A stretch of DNA of 12,398 nt from Bacteroidales bacterium (GTDB lineage Bacteria > Bacteroidota > Bacteroidia > Bacteroidales > Bacteroidaceae): assembly GCA_004558535.1 (NCBI GenBank), contig SFCP01000050.1:1-12398 (forward strand). The letters run 5' to 3'. A program made the position numbers and the translations under genes. Below, one piece after another: positions 8,911 through 12,398 of this stretch; position 1 is the stretch's first letter; every line of letters starts with the position of its first letter. The notes under the pieces were generated by a model. It was not told where the DNA came from and did no database searches. It worked only from the letters and a program-made list of their open reading frames with translations.

Positions 8911-8930
8911 GAAGTGCACAGAAGTGCACA
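8911..8930. repeat. Exact tandem duplication of a 10-bp unit
   Basis: GAAGTGCACA occurs twice in direct succession at 8911-8920 and 8921-8930. Each copy carries the palindrome GTGCAC. It lies in gene-free DNA just beyond the operon terminator. A dimeric regulator site is conceivable, but no nearby promoter supports it. Confidence 0.4.
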
Positions 8931-9019
8931 AGCAGATTTAACCTAAACTTTCCTAAGCACCCCTTTTGTGTCCCTTTTTGGCAAAGCGCCGCCTGCGCAT
9001 TTTCGTCCGCCTGCGACGC

Positions 9020-9045
9020 AAAAAAAACTAAGTCGGACTTAGTTT
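9020..9045 (-). terminator. Palindromic terminator, minus strand
   Basis: On the + strand, AAACTAAGTC (9025-9034), a single G, then GACTTAGTTT (9036-9045) form a perfect palindrome with 10-bp arms. It is flanked by eight A's at 9020-9027. Read on the minus strand, this is a hairpin running straight into TTTTTTTT, a typical intrinsic terminator. In practice the central CG pairs would open to make the loop. It lies about 410 bases beyond the ribD stop and may act as a back-up to the hairpin at 9127-9167, or end a small RNA. Confidence 0.6.
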
Positions 9046-9087
9046 CAACTACCTACGACTTAGTTTCGACTACCTACGACTTAGTTT
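9025..9087. repeat. 21-bp repeat array built on a terminator arm
   Basis: GACTTAGTTT occurs three times in direct orientation with an exact 21-base period (starts 9036, 9057, 9078), separated by TC(A/G)ACTACCTAC-type sequence that is itself repeated. A fourth, inverted copy (AAACTAAGTC) lies at 9025-9034. On the minus strand this reads as three copies of AAACTAAGTC, any of which could pair with the single GACTTAGTTT that precedes the T-run. Though 21 bases is seven codons, no frame across the array looks like a real protein, so I treat it as non-coding. Confidence 0.8.
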
Positions 9088-9126
9088 TCACGAAAGACGG
9101 GATCAATTCGCGCGCAAAAGGCCGCC

Positions 9127-9167
9127 AAAAAAAGCGGAGCAGGCCTGCGTGTCGGCAGCCTGCTCCG
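9127..9167 (-). terminator. Hairpin terminator, minus strand (downstream of ribD)
   Basis: On the + strand, CGGAGCAGGC (9135-9144) and GCCTGCTCCG (9158-9167) are perfect 10-bp arms around a 13-base loop, preceded by seven A's at 9127-9133. Read on the minus strand this is a GC-rich stem followed by GC and TTTTTTT. It is a textbook intrinsic terminator and is the likely end of the ribD transcript, 285 bases past the ribD stop. Confidence 0.8.
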
Positions 9168-9176
9168 TCGGTACGA

Positions 9177-9208
9177 CAAAGATACTACATTTTCCGGCGA
9201 AATCCAAA
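9177..9208 (-). promoter_or_regulatory. Minus-strand promoter just before the hairpin terminator
   Basis: On the minus strand, TTTG (complement of 9205-9208), a 20-base spacer and TATCTTTG (complement of 9177-9184) match the Bacteroidetes promoter consensus in both boxes and spacing. The predicted start, near 9170, lies only a few bases before the hairpin at 9135-9167. There is no protein gene downstream on this strand before the GH85 gene, so the product would be a small RNA. Confidence 0.5.
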
Positions 9209-9344
9209 TCGGAAAATCCCCGTTTTAACATTTACGCCGACCGCCTCCTGCGCCGCTTTTCGGGATGGGGTGGGGGAATGTCCGGCCGGCCGCTCAAACG
9301 GCCCTACAGCGCCGGAAAACAGCCGCTACGGGGCAACTGGCATG

Positions 9345-9526
9345 CCCACCGGCATCCGCCGTCCGCGCTATCGCTTGACCCAATGCTCCACCGTGCGGCC
9401 AAAACACGCCGTGGCCTCGCGCTCCACACCCACCGGCATCCGCCGTCCGCGCTACCGGTTGACCCAGTGCTCCACCGTGCGGCCAAAACACACCGTGGCC
9501 TCGCGATCCACGCCCACCGGCATCCG
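9345..9526. repeat. 84-bp tandem duplication over the 3' end of ribD
   Basis: Unit 1 (9345-9428) and unit 2 (9429-9512) are each 84 bases and differ at six positions (78/84 identical). A third partial copy of the unit's edge, CCCACCGGCATCCG, lies at 9513-9526 inside ribD. The structure is edge-unit-edge-unit-edge, as produced by unequal recombination or slippage between two 14-base direct repeats. One of these lies within the coding end of ribD and one just after its stop. The period is exactly 28 codons. Confidence 0.92.
9368..9451 (-). pseudogene. Decayed second copy of the ribD 3' end
   Basis: Directly after the ribD stop codon, in the same frame, the minus strand again encodes RMPVG, then VEREATACFGRTVEHWVKR and a TAG stop at 9368-9370. 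The real C-terminus reads VDREATVCFGRTVEHWVNR. Across the 84-bp units there are six base changes: three are silent and three are conservative replacements (D/E, V/A, N/K). The copy has no start and sits behind a stop, so it is not translated except by read-through. Confidence 0.8.
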
Positions 9527-10435
9527 GGGACCCGGCACGCCGCTGCCGATGACCACCGGCGACAGTTCGCGCCATGCCTCGTCCCACAGTCCGCGGTCGA
9601 TAAAGGCCTGCAGCGTGGCACAGCCGCCCTCGACAAGCAGCGAGCGCACACCGCGGCGATGCAGAGCCACCAGCAGGGTGTCGATGTCGGCATACGCTTC
9701 AAATCCCGCGGGCAGCTCGCCCTCGGCCATCCGTCCCAGCACGAGGCGCAGGGGCTGTGCGCCGTGCCACAGGCGCGACGTGAGCCGCGGCCGGTCGGCC
9801 AGCAGGGTGGTGTGGCCCACCAGGATGGCGTCGTGGAGCGTGCGCAGATGGTGTACACGCAGCAGGGAACGCTCCGACGAGAGGGCCACCGGCCCACAGG
9901 CCGTCACGGTGTCCTCGCGCCAGCAACCGATAAATCCATCGGCCGATACGGCCCACTTCAGGGTGATATAGGGGCGCTGCAGGGTCTGTGCGGTGATAAA
10001 GGTGCGGTTGAGCGCCAGGCATTCCGCCTCGAGCACCCCCACGGTCACCTCCACGCCCGCGCTGCGCAGGATGTCGATGCCCCGCCCATTGACTTTGGCA
10101 AAGGGGTCGGCGCATCCCACCACCACGCGGGGGATGCCCGTGCGCACAATCAGTTCGGCACAGGGCGGCGTGCGGCCGTAGTGGGCGCAAGGCTCCAGGC
10201 TGACATAGAGCGTGCTCTCGCGGAGCAGCGCGCGGTCGGCCTCACGCACGGCGCGGATGGCATTTACCTCGGCGTGCGCCTTGCCGCAGCACGCGTGAAA
10301 GCCCTCGCCGAGGATGCGGTCGCCACAGACGATGACCGCTCCCACCATCGGATTGGGCGAAGCATGGAGCGCTCCGCCGCGTGCTATTTGCAGGCAGCGT
10401 CGCATCCACTTCTCATGTTCGGAATGGGTATTCAT
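9452..10435 (-). CDS. ribD: Bifunctional riboflavin biosynthesis deaminase/reductase RibD
   Basis: A 327-residue protein of normal RibD length that carries out two steps of riboflavin synthesis in the cytoplasm: deamination of the diaminopyrimidine, then reduction of its ribosyl side chain with NADPH. The N-terminal deaminase domain (about 5-145) has the zinc and catalytic motif HAE at 54-56 and PCAHYGRTPPC at 82-92, with Cys 83 and Cys 92 as zinc ligands. The C-terminal reductase domain (about 153-327) starts at YITLKWAVSADGFI and carries LLVEGG at 266-271. The frame stays open upstream to 10657, but those extra residues are translated repeat array. MNTHSEHEKWMRRCLQIA at 10435 is the family's usual N-terminus. 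It is divergent from prmC. No FMN riboswitch and no consensus promoter are visible in front of it, and a repeat array begins 36 bases upstream. Its 3' end is tandemly duplicated. Confidence 0.95.
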   Translation of the reverse strand: MNTHSEHEKWMRRCLQIARGGALHASPNPMVGAVIVCGDRILGEGFHACCGKAHAEVNAIRAVREADRALLRESTLYVSLEPCAHYGRTPPCAELIVRTGIPRVVVGCADPFAKVNGRGIDILRSAGVEVTVGVLEAECLALNRTFITAQTLQRPYITLKWAVSADGFIGCWREDTVTACGPVALSSERSLLRVHHLRTLHDAILVGHTTLLADRPRLTSRLWHGAQPLRLVLGRMAEGELPAGFEAYADIDTLLVALHRRGVRSLLVEGGCATLQAFIDRGLWDEAWRELSPVVIGSGVPGPRMPVGVDREATVCFGRTVEHWVNR

Positions 10436-10470
10436 AGTCTTACGATAAGCATTGGGGTAGGGGAGAGGAG

Positions 10471-10953
10471 GCCTTCGGCAGCAGGCTCGTCCGGCATTCG
10501 GCAGGACCATCCGGCTTTCGGCAGGACCATCCGGCAACCAGCGCCGCCATGCCCGGTCTTTGGCAGGACCATCCGGCTTCGGCAGCAGGCCCGTCCGGCT
10601 TTCGGCAGGACCGTCCGGGCCTTGGCAGGGCAGGAAAGCGGGCTTCGGCAGGACCATCCGGCCCTCAGCAGCAGGCTCGTCCGACTTTTGGCAGGACCGT
10701 CTGACATTCAGCAGGGCAGCCCGGCCTTCGGTAGGACGGTCCGGCTTCGGCAGCAGGCCCCTCCGGCCTTCGGCTGGACCATCCAGCCCTCAGCAGCAGG
10801 ACCGTCTGGGATTTGGCAGGACCGTCCGGCTTTTCGGTAGGACCATTCGGCCCTCGGCAGCAGGCCCGTCCGGTCTTCGACAGGACCATCCGGGCTTTGG
10901 CAGCAGGACCGCCTGGGCTTTGGCAGGGCAAGAAAGCAGGCTTCGGCGGCAAA
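10471..10953. repeat. Array of about 22 degenerate 20-23 bp direct repeats
   Basis: The whole gap between ribD and prmC is built from head-to-tail units of 20 bases, about GCTTTCGGCAGGACCATCCG, interspersed with a 22-23 base variant containing GGCAGCAGGCCCGTCCG. The 15-mer GGCAGGACCATCCGG occurs exactly four times; most other units differ by one to four bases. All units point the same way. A larger echo is present: TTGGCAGGGCAGGAAAGC near 10623 recurs with one change about 297 bases later. The unit length is not a multiple of three and frames are open on both strands, so this is not a coding repeat. Units lack constant repeats and unique spacers, so it is not CRISPR. Confidence 0.9.
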
Positions 10954-10991
10954 CTTCGCCGCGCCGGGCCTGCCAAACGCGGACTTATTCG

Positions 10992-10999
10992 TAACTTTG
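10992..10999 (+). promoter_or_regulatory. Likely -7 element of the prmC promoter
   Basis: TAACTTTG matches TAnnTTTG exactly and lies 26 bases before the prmC start codon. No TTTG is found at the expected distance upstream, so only one half of the consensus is present. It is just outside the end of the repeat array. Confidence 0.5.
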
Positions 11000-11025
11000 C
11001 GCCAACACTCTTACTCGCTCCGCCG

Positions 11026-11898
11026 ATGATTCTCTCCCACATCGTATCGCGTCTGCTCCCGCTCTACGAGCCCTCTGAGGCCCGGGCCGTAGCCTTTGCC
11101 TTGCTCGAAGATGCTTTCGGCCTGACGCGCACCGACGTCTACGCCGGCAAAGTTACACAATTTTCGGCAGAACAGGCCGCGCGCCTCGAAGCCCTTTTGC
11201 AGCGCCTCTGTGCCGGCGAACCCCTGCAGTACGCCATCGGCACGGCGCGCTTCTGCGACGGCGTCTATGCCGTGACGCCGGCCACGCTCATCCCCCGCCC
11301 CGAAACCGAGGAACTCGTCCTGTGGGCCGAGGCCGAAGCCCACACCATCGCAGCAGCCGGCCCGCGCGAAGCACCGCTGCGGATGCTCGATGCCGGCACG
11401 GGCAGCGGCTGCATCGCCATCGCCCTGGCCCATCGCCTAGGCAGCCGCTGGCAGGTCGAGGCGTGGGACGTGGCCGAGGATACCCTCGACGTGGCGCGCC
11501 GCAACGCCTCGGCCCACGGCGTCAGCGTGGACTTCCGCCTGTGCGACCTCCTTGCAGCCGCCGCTGCACCGGCCGAAAGGCCCTCGCTCGACCTCATCGT
11601 GAGCAACCCGCCCTACGTTTGCCACCGCGAACGGGCCGACATGACACCCCAGGTGCTGCTCCACGAACCCGCGCGTGCCCTCTTCGTGCCCGACGACGAC
11701 CCGCTGCTTTTCTACCGCGCCCTGCTACAATTAGCCCTGGCCCGCCTGCGCGACGGCGGCTCCCTGCTGGTCGAGGTCAACCGCGCCTACGCCACCGCCA
11801 CCGCCGACCTGTTTCGCAGCGGCGGCCTGCACGACGTCCGCCTCCGTCACGACGCCTTCGGCAATCCGCGCATGGTGGGCGCACGGAAAAGCAAATAA
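11026..11898 (+). CDS. prmC: Peptide chain release factor glutamine methyltransferase PrmC (HemK)
   Basis: A 290-residue protein of normal PrmC length that methylates the glutamine of the GGQ motif in release factors RF1 and RF2, using S-adenosylmethionine, which aids translation termination. The N-terminal helical domain (about 1-75) binds the release factor. The family signature LIPRPETEELV is at 88-98, the SAM-binding loop LDAGTGSGCIAIALA at 121-135, and the catalytic NPPY at 194-197, followed by the conserved HEPARALF at 213-220. The frame is open upstream to 10813 but that part is translated repeat DNA. MILSHIVSRL at 11026, just after the TAACTTTG element, is the right start. It is divergent from ribD and followed, 107 bases on, by aroQ with its own promoter. 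Confidence 0.95.
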   Translation: MILSHIVSRLLPLYEPSEARAVAFALLEDAFGLTRTDVYAGKVTQFSAEQAARLEALLQRLCAGEPLQYAIGTARFCDGVYAVTPATLIPRPETEELVLWAEAEAHTIAAAGPREAPLRMLDAGTGSGCIAIALAHRLGSRWQVEAWDVAEDTLDVARRNASAHGVSVDFRLCDLLAAAAAPAERPSLDLIVSNPPYVCHRERADMTPQVLLHEPARALFVPDDDPLLFYRALLQLALARLRDGGSLLVEVNRAYATATADLFRSGGLHDVRLRHDAFGNPRMVGARKSK

Positions 11899-11946
11899 AT
11901 CCGGTGACAGCCCGACAGCCCAAATCCGAAAAACTGCACCATTCGT

Positions 11947-11977
11947 TTTGCGCTTCCCGCGCCATGCATTATATTTG
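11947..11977 (+). promoter_or_regulatory. Promoter of aroQ
   Basis: TTTG at 11947-11950, a 19-base spacer and TATATTTG at 11970-11977 match the Bacteroidetes consensus. The -7 element ends 28 bases before the aroQ start. aroQ is therefore probably transcribed independently of prmC. Confidence 0.75.
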
Positions 11978-12005
11978 CAGAAAATCAAACAAGTCCCTTT
12001 TGAAA

Positions 12006-12398
12006 ATGAAAATCCTCATCCTCAACGGTCCCAACCTGAACCGGCTGGGCCGCCGCGAGCCGGGCATCTACGGCTCCGAGAGCATGGAGAGCTGCCTGGC
12101 CCGGCTGCGCAGCCTCTATCCCGACGACACGATAGACTACGCCCAAAGCAACGTGGAGGGCGTGCTCATCGACCGGCTGCAACAAGCCGACGACGAGGGC
12201 ACAACGGGCATCGTGCTCAACGCCGGCGCCTATACCCACACGAGCATCGCCCTGCTCGACGCCATCCGCTCCCTGAGCTGCCCCGTCATCGAGGTACACC
12301 TGAGCAACGTACACCAGCGCGAAGCATTTCGCCACCATTCGATGATTTCCGCGGCCTGTAAGGGCGTCATCTGCGGCTTTGGCATGGACTCCTACCGG
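12006..12398 (+). CDS. aroQ: Type II 3-dehydroquinate dehydratase AroQ (3' end outside the window)
   Basis: An open frame of 131 codons runs off the window end; only a handful of C-terminal residues should be missing for this roughly 140-residue family. The enzyme dehydrates 3-dehydroquinate to 3-dehydroshikimate in the shikimate pathway in the cytoplasm, usually as a dodecamer. Visible motifs: ILNGPNLNRLG at 5-15, the catalytic Tyr 22 in GIYG, LNAGAYTHTS at 71-80 (substrate-binding Asn 72), and EVHLSNVHQREAFRHHS at 96-112, including His 98 and Arg 109. A consensus promoter lies 28 bases upstream. The start is the ATG that begins MKILILNGPN, the standard N-terminus. Confidence 0.95.
   Translation, partial: MKILILNGPNLNRLGRREPGIYGSESMESCLARLRSLYPDDTIDYAQSNVEGVLIDRLQQADDEGTTGIVLNAGAYTHTSIALLDAIRSLSCPVIEVHLSNVHQREAFRHHSMISAACKGVICGFGMDSYR

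Larger units (their letters stand above)
9020..9170 (-). ncRNA. Candidate small RNA between a minus-strand promoter and terminators
   Basis: A consensus promoter (9177-9208) directs minus-strand transcription from near 9170. The first 45 or so bases would form the strong hairpin at 9135-9167 followed by seven T's. Any read-through would carry the three AAACTAAGTC repeats and stop at the palindromic terminator at 9020-9045, giving about 150 bases. No open frame of credible coding quality is present. No known RNA family is recognised. It may instead be only the tail of the ribD transcript with a fortuitous promoter. Confidence 0.35.

Noticed and set aside
8883..9971. Open frame of 362 codons running from the GH85 terminator into ribD
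   Set aside because: It starts directly after a terminator, is Arg/Pro/Ser-rich, contains translated repeats and overlaps ribD antisense. It is a GC-rich artefact.
10436..10470. FMN riboswitch or promoter before ribD
   Set aside because: No FMN-element core sequence and no TAnnTTTG on the minus strand were found in this short gap.
10436..10657. N-terminal extension of RibD encoded by the repeat array
   Set aside because: The extra 74 residues are translated repeat units unlike any RibD N-terminus; the standard start lies at 10435.
9149..10840. Open frame of 563 codons antisense to ribD and through the repeat array
   Set aside because: Antisense to a well-supported gene for most of its length, and its C-terminal part is translated repeat units whose length is not a multiple of three.
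10471..10953. CRISPR array
   Set aside because: Units are contiguous degenerate repeats with no unique spacers of regular length and no cas genes nearby.
10813..11025. N-terminal extension of PrmC
   Set aside because: Same reason: it reads through repeat units and across the likely promoter. The family N-terminus begins at 11026.

Overview
The window looks like chromosomal DNA from a GC-rich member of the Bacteroidales. The evidence is a SusC/SusD pair, a type IX secretion (T9SS) C-terminal signal on a secreted enzyme, and four intergenic sites that match the Bacteroidetes primary promoter (TTTG, 19-20 bases, TAnnTTTG). The family or genus cannot be fixed from this sequence.

Layout: (1) 1-316 is non-coding and holds two consensus promoters, one directly before susC and one about 210 bases further upstream with a structured leader or small-RNA-like stretch between them. 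(2) 317-8822 is a compact glycan-utilisation locus on the + strand: a SusC-like TonB-dependent transporter, a SusD-like lipoprotein, and a large secreted GH85-type endo-beta-N-acetylglucosaminidase. It closes with a strong terminator at 8850-8882. A 15-bp stem-loop sits between susD and the GH85 gene. (3) 8883-9451 has no convincing protein gene but is rich in structure: a 10-bp tandem repeat, a 21-bp repeat array whose last arm forms a palindromic terminator, a second hairpin terminator, a good minus-strand promoter, and a decayed 84-bp copy of the 3' end of ribD. (4) 9452-10435 (minus) is ribD. (5) 10471-10953 is an array of about 22 degenerate 20-23 bp direct repeats filling the gap between the divergent ribD and prmC. 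(6) 11026-11898 (+) is prmC. (7) 12006 to the window end (+) is aroQ, truncated by the window edge.

How the genes work together: the GH85 enzyme is predicted to cut the chitobiose core of N-glycans outside the cell, and the SusC/SusD pair would bind and import the released oligosaccharide. No regulator (hybrid two-component system, ECF sigma/anti-sigma, SusR) and no exo-glycosidases are seen in this window, so the locus is either minimal or continues upstream of base 1. ribD, prmC and aroQ are unrelated housekeeping genes (riboflavin, release-factor methylation, shikimate pathway).

The unusual content is in the non-coding DNA around ribD: a tandem duplication of its last 28 codons, a dense repeat array abutting its start, and a promoter-hairpin-repeat-terminator cassette downstream of it.
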